This document shows, one piece after another, positions 31,616 to 42,861 of a stretch of 64,000 bases of DNA. This DNA is from Gymnopilus junonius (Eukaryota; Basidiomycota; Agaricomycetes; Agaricales; Galerinaceae): NCBI GenBank assembly GCA_015501075.1, contig JADNYJ010000055.1, positions 170,259 to 234,258 of the forward strand, in the 5' to 3' direction. Within the stretch, counting starts at the first letter, position 1. Every line of letters begins with the position of its first letter. The notes beneath the pieces were generated by a model. That model was not told where the DNA came from and searched no databases. It worked only from the letters and a program-made list of their open reading frames with translations. A program made the position numbers and the translations under genes.

Positions 31616-34600
31616 ATGAACGGCCCCTCGCGCCAGCTGTCGATGTCTGCGAACAACATGCTTGCCATTGGGAACCCCGCCTTCCAGGGCATCGCTGTCC
31701 CCCAGAACATCCCTCCCGCCAATCCCCCCATGGGCATCCTCTCCGCCGCGCCCCAGTCCAACCCCACTCCTCGCTATCCCAACAGCCAGCAGCGCACCGC
31801 CCTCCTCCGCCAGCCCCCCAACGGCCCCCCCCCACTCCCTCTGCCGCACACATGCAGGCCCAGCTGCAGGGCATGCAGTTCCCCGGCAACATGATCCAGC
31901 AGGGCCCTCAGGGTCCCTCTTCCCTCGTCCGTCGTGTTCAGTCCCAGCCACAGATGAATCCCCTCGGTGGAATCCCCAATGGCTCCATGGGAATCCCCAT
32001 GGCCTTGAGTCCCCAAAACCAGATGCGCCAGGCTCAGGCTGTTCATCACCAGCACCAGATGCGCCTCCAGCAGCAACAGCAGGCCCTCATGCAAGCCGAT
32101 GTCCTCAGGAACCAGGGTCCCAACCAGAGCATCCCTCCCGGCATGGCCAGAGCCGCTTCGTCCCAGAACCAAATCATGAACAGCTTGGGTCAGCCTTCGT
32201 CCATGCAGCATCCCTCGGGCATCCAGCCTCCCCATCATCAAAATCCCTTCCCGAACGGTCCTCCCATACCCCCACAGCATCCACCTCAGCTTTCTACCTC
32301 TCCGGGACCACCCCAAAACCATACCCCCAGTATGTCCATGGCCACTCCAGGCCCTTCTCATACCCCAGTCAATCGCCCCAGAATGACCCCGGACAATTCT
32401 AATGTCTCCTTCATGGGCTATCCCGGAACACAGTTCCCTGGCACCAGTCCTGCTCGAGTTCCCTCAAGTTCCAACCCTCCTGGATACCCCTCCTTCGCCC
32501 CGCCCACTACCCCTGCAACCATGCAGATGGATCTCTCCCAAACTTCACCACCATCCATGCACCCCGCTCCGAATCGGTCTTCTTTCACTCCAGCACAACC
32601 ATTCGATCTGATGAACAACACTCAAGGAATGGACATTTATCCTCCGTCTTTTAACATGGGCCCTCCAACCAACGTACCTCCAAGACCGCCTTCTCATACT
32701 ACTAACCACCCATCCCAGCCTAATTCCCACCAACAAACATCCCTCCAACAATCCCAACAACCCCAGCAGTCACAACCCCATCATCAATCTCCTCCATCTG
32801 ACCAAATGAATGTCCACCCTCAGAGGCCACAGTCGCAACCGCAGCGGCCCCCGTCGCAGTCTGGGACCACGCGGACGCCTCGCTCCATGCAACTCCCTCT
32901 TCCACCCACCAATTTAGCTGGCTCTGGCTCGCTTACCGCTACCGGAAGGCTCCCATCTGCGCAGCAGCCTGCAGGCCCTCCAGGTTCGTCTATGATGCCT
33001 ATCGCGCCCAGACCTCCCTGGCTTTGGGCGGCGTACCTCCACCACCGACGGCGTCAACACAAATGTCAGTTGATGCGCCACAATCAACTATCCCTCCGCC
33101 CATACAGAGGCCACCCTTTATGCCTCCGCCCTCGTGAGTTTTCTTTTTTTTTTAATCAATGACAAACTATCTAATTTATTTTTCTACTGGCCCCCCAGTA
33201 CGATCATACCAGGTCAAGGGATCGGAAAATTACTGCAGTTCAGTGGCGTTCTTGCAAGTGAGACGAAAACTGTGAGTCTCGTATTCCTCTATCTTTCGTT
33301 GTTTTCTTATCGAATGTCTCGTTTAGAAATTTCAACTATCTTGGTGGAGCGACTTGGTCAGGGAATACTTTACGCCACAGGCTGAGTTGAGGTTGACGCT
33401 ATGGAAGGATAATATGCGAACAGAGGCAAAACCATTTCGTAGGTGCTTCTCTTTAAGAACAGGGATATCTTGGCTGACCTTTTTCTGAAGAAATTGGTGT
33501 TCCGATAATGCCCCGGTTCTTCCTTGTCACGACACAGTCTGGTGTGAAATCTATGAGCTTCACGTTGGATGGTGCACGAGAACGACCTCAGCAGCAAGGA
33601 CAAGTCGCTTCAGGCCATACCATCATCGAGTGTGTCTCTGCTATCTGGACGTTCAGATACACCAATGGGTACATCGTTCACCTTCGTGGCCCTCTGACTG
33701 CCAACGTCATCATGACCTCCACTGGCCCTCCTGGCAATCCTCAAGCATCCCAATACGTGATGAAATTCGAAGAGCTGCGGTTTGAGGTCAATATGTATGA
33801 AAAGTTCATCGCGTTGGATTCTATTCTTGGCCCCAGAATTCAAGAAACGTCGCCAAGATTACGGAGCATGCATCCGCCAACACCCGGATCAAGCCTACAG
33901 GCTCAAGAACAGATGGACGAGGACAGGAGGTGGGAGGAGCCCCGGCTGTTTATCAGCCATGCGACAATGCCTGGAGAGCCGGTGAACGCGTTTGGTATTC
34001 CTCAAGCGACGATGCGGTGTCTGGAACTTGCAGAGAGCGTCACTTCCATGGGGGATCTCATTGCATTCTCGAATGATCAGGATGTCGGACCCATAGGTAT
34101 GCATTCACAGTTGTTTGGGTTGTTATATGTTTTCAATGTACTAAGCAGACAACGACTTCCAGATGCGCTGAGGCGATTTGCCAACAAAATACGTGAGCAA
34201 GCAGGCGTGCCACCCATCATGAACAGCCTGCCTTTGAATACAAGCATGATGCCCAACAATATCAGTCACACGACGTTATCGAACACCTTCCCTTCCTATC
34301 TACAACCCATGGGACAATCTGCAACATTATATTCTAGTGCTCCGCCGTCTATAACCAACCCTTCGAATCCCAATCCACCATCTTCCTCCATGAGCTCTCC
34401 ACAAAACACCTCGTCGTCCTCTGCAAATTCACCAGAAAAACAGCCAAAGACTATTCCCCAGCAGCAGCAGGCGCCCACACCATCACATTCTGGTCCAGCG
34501 TCATCTCCTGCCGTATCTTCTGGTGGCACAACCAATACGCCTGCGCTGGCCAGTGCCACTCCGAAGAGGAAGCTGGGTGACACATCATCGCCTACGACGG

Positions 34601-34725
34601 ACCAGCCGCAGCCTACAACAAAACGGAATCCTCGGAAACGAGGTCGGACGAATACGACATCAGGACCGGATAGACTTTTCATCTTGGTTTTTTTGTGTTG
34701 CATTGCATATGGCATGGCATGGTGA
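31616..34725 (+). CDS. LIM-domain-binding (Ldb/SEUSS/Adn1-like) transcriptional co-regulator, with two apparent frame breaks
   Basis: The N-terminal half is Pro/Gln-rich low complexity. The C-terminal half carries the LIM-binding/SEUSS-type dimerisation region: [112 protein letters not shown]. Such proteins bridge DNA-binding factors; fungal relatives control adhesion and development. The start [15 protein letters not shown] is in a different frame from most of the N-terminal half. The switch falls in a C9 run (31825-31833). A second shift near 33006 (GCGCCC where GCGGCCC would keep frame) precedes [14 protein letters not shown]. Each is fixed by one base. The last residues ([17 protein letters not shown]) look like read-through of untranslated sequence after a basic tail. 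Confidence 0.88.
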
Positions 34726-36008
34726 TTCTTATTTTATTCGCCTCTTACTCACAGGCTCAATATCCTCTTATCTCCTGTGCTGTGCAAGTGTTTGAATTAG
34801 TATATGAAGTATTCTTGCTTTCCGTAACCACTTATCCCAAGGGTACTCAATGGGCCTCCTCTCTCTCACAAGTTATTATCTCTGCCACATAGTTAGTTGC
34901 CTTTTCTTTTCTTTTCTTTTTGACTTGTGTTCTATTTGCTCTTGTGCTTTGTCTTTGCCCATTTAGATTGTACCTTACATACTTGCTTCATTTTTCTCAC
35001 TCTTTGGGTCTCTTGCAAACTCAAAAGACCAAGCAGACGGAAGTAATTAACTTATTCGGTGAACGAACATTTGTGCGTTCGCTCCTTTGTGTACTTTTAT
35101 AGTCAATCAACAATCGTCTTCCTTCAGGATATTTTAATCTAAGATCTGCAGATGTTCCTTTGCTATACAGTTTATTCTTGATGAAGAGCAGAAAGAGTCC
35201 CTTAAGGAAAGGTGGGCAAACGAAGGGGAATAGGAACCCCGAGGTCCCAAAAGCACGGCGCGGCTCAAGCCGTACTCATTCTTCATGACGCTGATATTCT
35301 ACTTTCGTTGAACTTGGGGAGAAAAAAAAAGTCGCAAATCGGAGATATCCAAAATCTATAGCTTGATAGAGCAGGGACTACACTTGCAAAAATAGCTCTT
35401 TATACTCGGAAATTGGCATCTTGTCTTTCCGGGAAAACGTAAATCTCTCGCGGGAGAATCAATGTCCTGAATCCAGATCTGTTTGTGCGATTTTGAGAGA
35501 GAAAAGGGACGAAGACCGACAACAGAATGCGAAGATCTTTGGAAAACCCGCCAGCAAAGCTCCTACTGTATTTTGGGTCGTCATAAGAACTCAGACTGCC
35601 GTCATCGGTCCGTCATGTCCTATCTATGCTGACGCAAGAGTCTGTATACGACTAAAGGGCCGAACAAAAACCGTCATTTCCTGGCTTTCCAAGCCTGTCT
35701 TCTTGAATTCAAAGAAAGGTGTGTGACTTGAGAAGTTGCACCTTTGAACTGTCGAGTTATCGCATAGCAAACAGTCTAGTATTAGTTTCATTTCCGAAGA
35801 TACAGCGAAACAAGTGCCAGAACACTTAAATCAAGACCGATTGGTTGCAGAAGCCATTCCCTGTTTGAACGAGAACAGAACTGCAGTCGAACGTTTGAAT
35901 GATCATATGATGATTATATAATTATCAGTGTTGCATAAAATAAAGGAGTGAATGAAGTGAGGTATATGTACAGATGCAATTTTTGTCCTCTTTGTCCTCT
36001 TCTCTTGT
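34726..36008. other. Intergenic, about 1.3 kb, convergent 3' ends
   Basis: T-rich and A-rich stretches follow the LDB gene. A plus-strand ORF at 35421-35726 has no recognisable motifs, splice signals or good start context and I do not call it. No mobile element seen. Confidence 0.55.
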
Positions 36009-39000
36009 CTACACGGCCCTCGTCCGTCGAGTTTGGGAGTTTGTGGAAAGATCACGGTTGTTGCGGGGGAACATCATGCGCAAAGTCACATAGATCTCCG
36101 TATTTGCATCTGTTAATTCCAAAAATGGCAATTTATCCCAGTCAGTCAGGACGTTATTCAGTGAACGATCAAATTTAGATTGCAATGCTCGCCTTCCCGC
36201 TGCAAAGAAACTGCAAGGTTTTCTTTTATTATACGGTCTATAGCCACCATCGTCTCCCCGGCCCCCGCCACGGCCCCGTCCTCGTCCTCGACCGCGCCCT
36301 CGGATATTCCCTTCTGACCATCGTGGGTGGTGCGTGTCACCTTGTTCTTGATCTTGATAGCCGCCGGCGCCTTGTCCGTAATCGGCCCCAAATGGGTTAC
36401 CTCCCGTCCACGATCCCTCACTACCCGGCGTTGGAACGGAGCCAAAGAGTGCATTATTGCTCCCTGGTATTTGCAATTGCTGCAGAAGCTGTTGCAGCTG
36501 CTCCTGAGGGAGGGTTTGCACAGCCATCAACGCACTGCTCATATCCAGACCCCCCGGGCCGATTCCGGCGCCTCCCGCTGCCGTTGGATCCGTCATAACG
36601 TCCATACCACTACCCATGTTCATGCCCATTCCATTAGCACCCATCGCTAGCTGCCCAACAAGCTCAGCCACGCTCGCTGCAACCCCCAGACCTCCGTTTG
36701 GCGGCACATCGGTGCTCCAGAAGACGGCGTCACACTCCGGACCTGGCGTCATCGGCTTTACATCCTTGTCCGTTTCCTCTTCGGACAGCACCGAAACGGG
36801 CTCGGCCGGTGACTCTGGTATTTGTGTGACTGATGGGTATACGGCTCCCAGTGCAGTTTGTTCGCGCTCTTCTTGTGTTCGCTTTTCTTCGCTGTTGGAG
36901 CCGCGCACGATCCGTGGTGGAATGTTTTCTGATTCTAGTGGCATTTCGACAACTGGAATGAATGCCTATCATCAGTTTTTTTGGACCATAAAGTCTATTG
37001 ACAGGATAAAGTTTAATGATGATGGATGGGTGCTTACGGATAGGCTCTGTCCAATCGAGAACTTCTTCAAATAGATGCGCGTGCAGCGCCGCACCCTCTC
37101 CTCTGTCCAAATCGCGCAGGTTGACATGATGTATACCCTGAGAAGACAACACAAGAAAGAAGAGAAAATATCAAAGTCAATGTACAGTACAAAGCCAGCC
37201 AAAAAGAAAAGACTGCTGACATCTACATCATCGTCATATATTGCTCTTTCAATGAGCTTTATGGACTCTAGCGAGCCTTCCGGTGCCCAAGTCACAGACT
37301 TGCGCTTCTTGAGATTTTTAGAAAAACCCTGATTTCCAGCATCGGAGGTGGACGTAGCCGACGCAGGTGGGGGCGTCGGTACAGATGCCGGGCTATCCCT
37401 CCTATCCCTCTTTAGGGATATCGTCTTGAGCGTCTCCTGGAACGCATCGTACCCACCGGGGATCGTGGGCTCTTCCTTCTCTTTCTTTACCTGTGTAGGT
37501 GGTGGAACTGGCGCCTTCTTAAACGACGGGAGTTTGGCTTTTTTAGGTTGAGAGAAGAAGGAAGCGTCGGCTTTGGCATCTTTGGATGTTGATGCCGAGT
37601 TTGAGGCGGTTTTGGAGGAAGACGACAAGACGCTTGATGACGATACTTCCTTCTTGACGACAACACTGGGTTTGGTTGAGGACGTTGACCCTACGGCAAC
37701 CTTTTTGGTCGCCTGTGCTGACGACGGACGCGCAGTCGGAGCCTCACTCAACTTGCGCTTTTTCGTCTTGAGATCTACTGTGATGTTTTTTTTAATCGTC
37801 AGCTGACAGCACGACGGTACAACGGACTGACATGACCCACCCTCCATTCCCTTATTTTCTTGTGAGGCTCGCGAGCCCCCTTCGATATCGGATATCATAT
37901 TCCGCCATCTTCGCTCGAGGTTGGATGCCATGTCCTTGATCGCTGTATTACACGAGAAGAAAAAGCACATGAAAAGGGATAGTTAGATACATTGTTATTA
38001 CTTTACGAGCATCTCAGAAGAAGTGAACAAATTTTTTTTCGCTTTCGTTGACAGAGCAAAGCTGAATTTTTTTGTAAAGAAAGGCAAGCAAGCAGGTGTC
38101 TCAAGGAGGCCCTACGTGAGTAACTTGCAAGCAGACAACTCCGATTGTTGTTTTTATCACATGAGGGAAGGGGCCACGACAGGCATGGCATTCGGGTGAG
38201 ACAAAATGGAAAGGTGACTCACCAGGAGAGGGTTCGTCCTTCACTAGCTTCTTGATGACCTTGCCTAGCTTAGAGGCGGCTAAAGATTCCAGCGTGAACG
38301 GTAGTCGATCAATAAGCTGGGAAATTTTAATCAGGATAAAGCGTTCTTCGGAAAAGAGCCTAGTAGACTTACGTGTAGGAGAGGCATTGTCGTTTCCGTA
38401 AGAGCAGCACTGCTCCCTTTTGCGGCGGCCTTGATCCACTCGCGAGTGATTTCAATAGCTGCAACATTTTCTGACCAAGCACGGTAGTAGTGGTTACCCG
38501 CCCCATCACGTATTCGAGCTAAAATCTCTAATCGTGTCGCAGCATCGACCTCAGCTATGCCGTATTCAATTATGTGATTGGTGAGTTGGTTTACAGCCTG
38601 TGCACCTGTAAACGCATTAGGTAATAAGAGGGGTCGGATCGAGTTCTGGAACTGGCGTTTCCGCTCTTCGCGCTGTTCGGGAGTGGGGCCCTGCGCTTGC
38701 GATGGCTGTTGCTGCTCGATTGATTGGGGTGTAATGAGCTGGGCTGGGGGCTGAGGTTGGGGCTGGAGCTGTGACGGGCCAGGCTGAAGCTGGACCTGTG
38801 AATAGTATGAACTTGGGAGCATAGACATCATGGAATTTGTTGGGGAATGGAGTGCCTGAGGGGAGAGAGTGCCCTGGGGAGCGGATTGCTGCTGGCGACT
38901 GAGACTGGAAAAGAAGGTGTTGTAGTTGTTGTACTGAGGCCGCTGCTGTAAGTGGGACTGAGAATGCATGTCCTGGGGCTGCTGGGGTTGCTGTTGCTGC

Positions 39001-39597
39001 TGGGCGGGAAACTGGAGGGAGTGGGAGAAGGAAGATTGCATCGCGGTCGGACTTGGGCCATTCAGCGTGAGGACGGGACTGCATGGTGGTCAGAGACAGA
39101 ACACGGGAGAGAGGCGATAACATACTCGATTAGCATCTGCTGAGAGCTGGATGGCACGGACTGCTGTTGTTGTTGTTGGGGCTGGGCGTGTTGCTGCTGG
39201 GGCGATTGCTGATGCTGCTGGGATGAAGAGCTGCTGGTTGCGCCATTTAAGCTGGAATAGCTGGAAACGGGCAGGTGGTTGGGCCACGAGGTGCCATAGG
39301 CCAGTGTATTGAAGGGCGATTGCATAAAATAGCTGTAAGGATTGTAGAACGAGGGCATGGATGTGCCCTGGCCTGAAAAATTGGGGGAAAGGGGGGAAAA
39401 ATGAGGGAATTCATGAGCCGTGGATATTTAGAGTTCACTGGGGGCGAGAAATCACCTGGAAGGTCGCCCATGGGACCGAAGTCAGACATATCGAGGGAGG
39501 CAGACTGTGGATTGGGGGCGGCAGTGGACCGGTCGTCATGCTGGGACGACTCCTGCACGGGAGACTGGACCCATTGATTGTACATACTCGAGTCCAT
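36009..39597 (-). CDS. PNUTS/PPP1R10-like PP1 regulatory protein with TFIIS N-terminal domain
   Basis: The ATG at 39597 (MDSSMYNQWVQSPVQESS) opens a Gln-rich N-terminal region. A TFIIS N-terminal (LW) helical domain follows (AWSENVAAIEITREWIKAA, TTMPLLHLIDRLPFTLESL, ASKLGKVIKKLVKDEP, NLERRWRNMI). Next comes a Lys/Ser-rich linker with nuclear-localisation-like KTKKRKLSE, then KRKSVTWAPEGSLESIKLIE, whose KSVTW fits the RVxF docking motif for protein phosphatase 1. The C-terminal part has LDWTEPILVEMPLESENIPP, a Gln/Gly-rich region, an RG repeat and KRKPCSFFAAGR. Human PNUTS shares the order LW domain, PP1 motif, Gly-rich region, CCCH finger, and targets PP1 to RNA polymerase II. Here only the first half of a finger is visible before the frame continues to a TAG at 36009, so the C-terminus is uncertain. 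Confidence 0.8.
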
Positions 39598-39819
39598 AGG
39601 GCTCTCACTGGTTCACTAAGATACGACACAATGCCCAGCAGTCGCAAGTAACACACGGTCAGTATAATGCTCAGCATTGCGCTGGACACTCGCTCAGTCA
39701 TTCATTTTTCATTCTCCGCTCGTCCCACGGTCACTGAGACATTCTGCATTTTACAACAACAAAAAGACAACAAATCCCTGTGCGTCTTTCTTCTTTACAA
39801 AAGTACATATTACTTGCAC
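39598..39819. promoter_or_regulatory. Shared divergent promoter, PNUTS-like / HMG
   Basis: 222 bases separate two divergent start codons of nuclear proteins. No specific element identified. Confidence 0.45.
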
Positions 39820-40822
39820 ATGGACGACAAACTCGATATCGCAAGAGCACAGGTTTTTCTCTCTTTTTATTCACCCCAGCTCCCCTTGCTCACTCCTCTT
39901 CCAGCTCATGGAGAGTCTTGTTGCCGTCGCAGACACCATGCGCACCGCTGCACAGGCCGCCGATGTCTTTTCCAAGCTGCTCAAGGAATATTCCCCGGAT
40001 CTTCATGGTGCGTTCCCCTCTCCCGCCTCCACGCGTTTCTCACCCCGTCCTGCGCGTCAGACGATCATACCAAAGGCAAGCGCAAGGCCGCCTCCTCTCC
40101 CGAAGAAGACGACGGCCACAAGAAACGCAAGCGCAACACCAAACCCAAGGACCCCAACGCTCCCAAACGCCCCGCCTCTTCCTACATCCTCTTCCAGAAC
40201 GAGGTCCGCAAGAGCCTCAAGAAACAAAATCCCGAGCTCAACAATGCCGAGTTGCTTGCTTTGATCGCTGAGCAGTGGAAAACCATGCCCGACGAACAGA
40301 AGGAGGCAAGTCCTGTCCTTCTATGCCTCTCAATTGTCTAATGACGCGTCCCATTAGACTTACAACCAAGCCATGAGGGATGCCAAGGCTCTTTATTCAG
40401 AGGAGAAGAAAGCCTATGACAATCGCACTCCAGAGGAAGTCGAAGCTGCCAATGCTGCTGCTGCCGCCGCCTTAGCTGTAAGCCGTCGGTCCCTTGTTCG
40501 CATCCCAGCCGCATGCTTATGATTTAATCAGCTGAAAAAGGCAAATGCTAAACCTCGTGGTCCCAAACCTGCTGCTGCTACTGCTGAAATCAAGGCACGG
40601 CCGCCACCGCCTCCCCAAGAAGTATCCCCGAGCTCAGAGAGCTCAGAAGATGAAGATTCCGACGAAGAAGAGCCGGCCCCCAAGCCAAAGTCCAAGAAAG
40701 CAGAGTCCGATACGTCTTCGAGTGATGAGGAGGAGGAAGAAGAAGAACCAGCCCCAAAGAAGCGAAGGGGCGCATCTGTACAGCCTCCGGCTTCCAAGAG
40801 CAAAAAGAACTCCAAGGCATAA
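39820..40822 (+). CDS. HMG-box DNA-binding protein (HMO1/NHP6 type)
   Basis: Exon 1 from the ATG at 39820 encodes MDDKLDIARAQ. After a 52-base intron comes a helical segment (MESLVAVADTMRTAAQAADV), then a basic linker (GKRKAASSPEEDDGHKKRKR) and one HMG box: DPNAPKRPASSYILFQNEVR, NPELNNAELLALIAEQWKTM, YNQAMRDAKALYSEEKKAYD. The tail alternates acidic Ser/Asp/Glu runs with lysine clusters and ends SKKNSKA, TAA at 40820-40822. A single HMG box with an extra N-terminal helical part and an acidic-basic tail resembles fungal HMO1-like chromatin proteins that bend DNA at rDNA and ribosomal-protein genes. HMO1 versus another HMGB protein is not decided. Confidence 0.9.
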
Positions 40823-41148
40823 GCCCGTGAGGCAATGCGATGATAGCGCTGCCTATTCCGACAACATTTTTGCCATTCGTTTTTCTATACTATCTTTTTG
40901 ATATAATTCTTGTGTCACTGATACTGTCTTTATATTAGTACTCTGTTACATAGCGTCCGTACTTGTGGTCTACTTGTTTACGGTCGTCGGGATATTTTTT
41001 GCATTTGACGTACCAATAATGATAATTCGTCAGGATGATCCAAATCGATCGTGTCCGATGCCCGTTTAGGTTGCTGCGTGATCCTGTGCCGGGCCAATGT
41101 CATAAAAGCCTACTCAGCCATTCTCTTTCTTTCTTTCAACGATCTCTC
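40823..41148. other. Intergenic, HMG 3' end and WW gene promoter
   Basis: About 330 bases between tandem genes. A pyrimidine-rich stretch (TTCTCTTTCTTTCTTTCAA) lies just before the ATG at 41149, as is common at fungal transcription starts. Nothing else recognised. Confidence 0.5.
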
Positions 41149-42000
41149 ATGTCTGCTCCTCCTCCTTACGAGCACAATCCTGATACCAGAGCCTTACCAG
41201 ACGGCTGGATAACACAGTTTGATAACAAGTTCGCTTCACCATCGTCTTTCGTCCCTGAGATCGCTTACTGATCATCTTCTTTTGGCAGCTATAAAGCATG
41301 GTTGGACCCTTTTCAATTTACTTTACCTGCAATGAGGTCTGACACGCACGCAGGTTCTACGTCAATACTCGCGCCTCACCACCCGTCACGACATGGACAC
41401 ACCCCCTTGGTCCTCCTCCCCCACCTCCTCAACAGCAATACGCGCCACCCCCTAATGCACCCCCGAACCAGGGTTATGCGACCAGCTATAGCCCGAGCCC
41501 TTCTCCCAATCAATATGGATACAATAACAACCAAGGTTCGTATTCCGGGTATGGCGGCGGAAGCCCTTATCCACCACAACAGCAGGCGTCTTACGGGGCC
41601 CAGCAGCAGGGTGGAAAGGGTCTCCTCGGCGGTCTCTTTGGGAAACATGGTAATAATGGACCGGCACCTGGATATGGCGGGGGTGGGTATGGCGGCCCAT
41701 CACCCCAGCCACAAGTAGTGTACGTTGAGCAGCAGCCTGCCAAGAGGCAAGGAGGCGGTATCGGCATGGGTGGAGTAGCTTTAGGAGGTATGCGAAATGT
41801 CTCGTTCCTGAGAGGGGGGTCGGCGCTTACCTTGTGTCTTAGCTGGCGCTGGTCTTCTCGGTGGTGTACTGCTTGGGGAAGCCATTGAAGATTTCGATCG
41901 TCCAGACGTCGTTGAGTATAATGACACGACGGTGAATAACTTTGGAAATGACGATGGAAACGACTACAATGGTGATTTCGACGACGGTGGGGGATGGTAA
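41149..42000 (+). CDS. WW-domain protein with Gly/Pro/Tyr-rich tail
   Basis: The protein begins MSAPPPYEHNPDTRALPDGW and contains one WW domain assembled from three exons: LPDGWITQFDNN, a 12-base microexon (41289-41300, giving YKAW with its neighbours) and FYVNTRASPPVTTWTHPLG. WW domains bind proline-rich ligands; here GW, the FYV strand and the terminal P are all in place. The middle is a PPP/QQ/GYGG-rich low-complexity region. The end has a glycine-rich hydrophobic stretch (GAGAGLLGGVLLGEAIEDF), reminiscent of small Gly-rich membrane-associated stress proteins, and an acidic Asn/Asp tail ending DDGGGW, TAA at 41998-42000. Function unknown. A second WW gene lies 861 bases downstream on the same strand with intron 1 at the equivalent site. 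Confidence 0.85.
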
Positions 42001-42861
42001 GGCGCCTGCGAAAGCGTCCTGGAAGAACCATTTTACTTGCTACATACACACATCTTGCTTTCATCTTGCTGTCTTTTTCCTCTCGGCGGATTTCGATGCT
42101 GTACTTACCTGCGTAGGTTTAAAATGCTGATTTTGCACATCAAATTCTATTCCTGCCATCCAACTAACACTGATAACTGTTCTACGTCTTCGCGTTTTTA
42201 TCACTTATTATCTGATTGCGAGTCGGCAAAGTGCCGAAATGACCACTAATAGCGCTTACTTCTGCTAGCTTCTATGTACTTTTTACTCCTCGCCGTTGTC
42301 AGACTCGCTTTGTATTTTACCCCTTAGCAACCTGGGAAACATCTATGGTTCGAGAGGAATTCTGAAAGATCGGCGCTTACTGCTTGGATGAGAATTTCCG
42401 CCATCTTTCCGGCTTGACAGGAGCCCTCACAGCTTTAATCCTCAAGGCTCACCCTGATTCATGCAACTTGCTACCACTTTGAAGTTCGTGGGTTAATTTT
42501 GACTATCCAACTCCTTGATACATCCATCGCACGGCCTTCAAGTTTGCCTTCAGCGTGCCTGATCAAAGGCACAGCTATTCGTCTATAGTTATCGACTGAC
42601 CTGACCAGGCACGTCAAGTTCAGACCGGCCGTTCCCCCACCTTCTGCATTTCAAGTGGATAGATGGGTAGATGTGTTTATAGCATCTACTTATAACTGGA
42701 ACAATACCTCCTTGCAAGCCCCAGTTGGCAGAGGCGTCGATGAGAACGGATCCTCGGGGCGAATAACTGTGCTTTTATTTAAAGAAGTGACCTGCAAATC
42801 TAATTCACGCCAACACAACGTCCTCCCTCTTTGACCGGTCTGTCTGATTGTTGGTTGCCCG
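42001..42861. other. Intergenic between the two WW-domain genes
   Basis: About 860 bases. It must hold the first gene's terminator and the second gene's promoter. No coding frame supported. No long repeat copied from the first WW gene was noticed. Confidence 0.5.

Noticed and set aside
31065..31951. Three long overlapping minus-strand frames (about 275 codons each)
   Set aside because: They lie across the IMP3 introns and antisense to the LDB start; only the spliced IMP3 model has family motifs. The rest is the complement of C-rich coding sequence.
31662..32402. Plus-strand Pro/Ser-rich ORF of 246 codons
   Set aside because: Out of frame with the LDB coding frame; arises from CC-rich codons.
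35421..35726. Plus-strand ORF of 101 codons
   Set aside because: No motif, no splice context and no homology I can recognise; lies in an AT-rich intergenic region.
38617..39123. Minus-strand Ser/Pro/Ala-rich ORF of 168 codons
   Set aside because: Alternate frame of the Gln-rich first half of the PNUTS-like protein.
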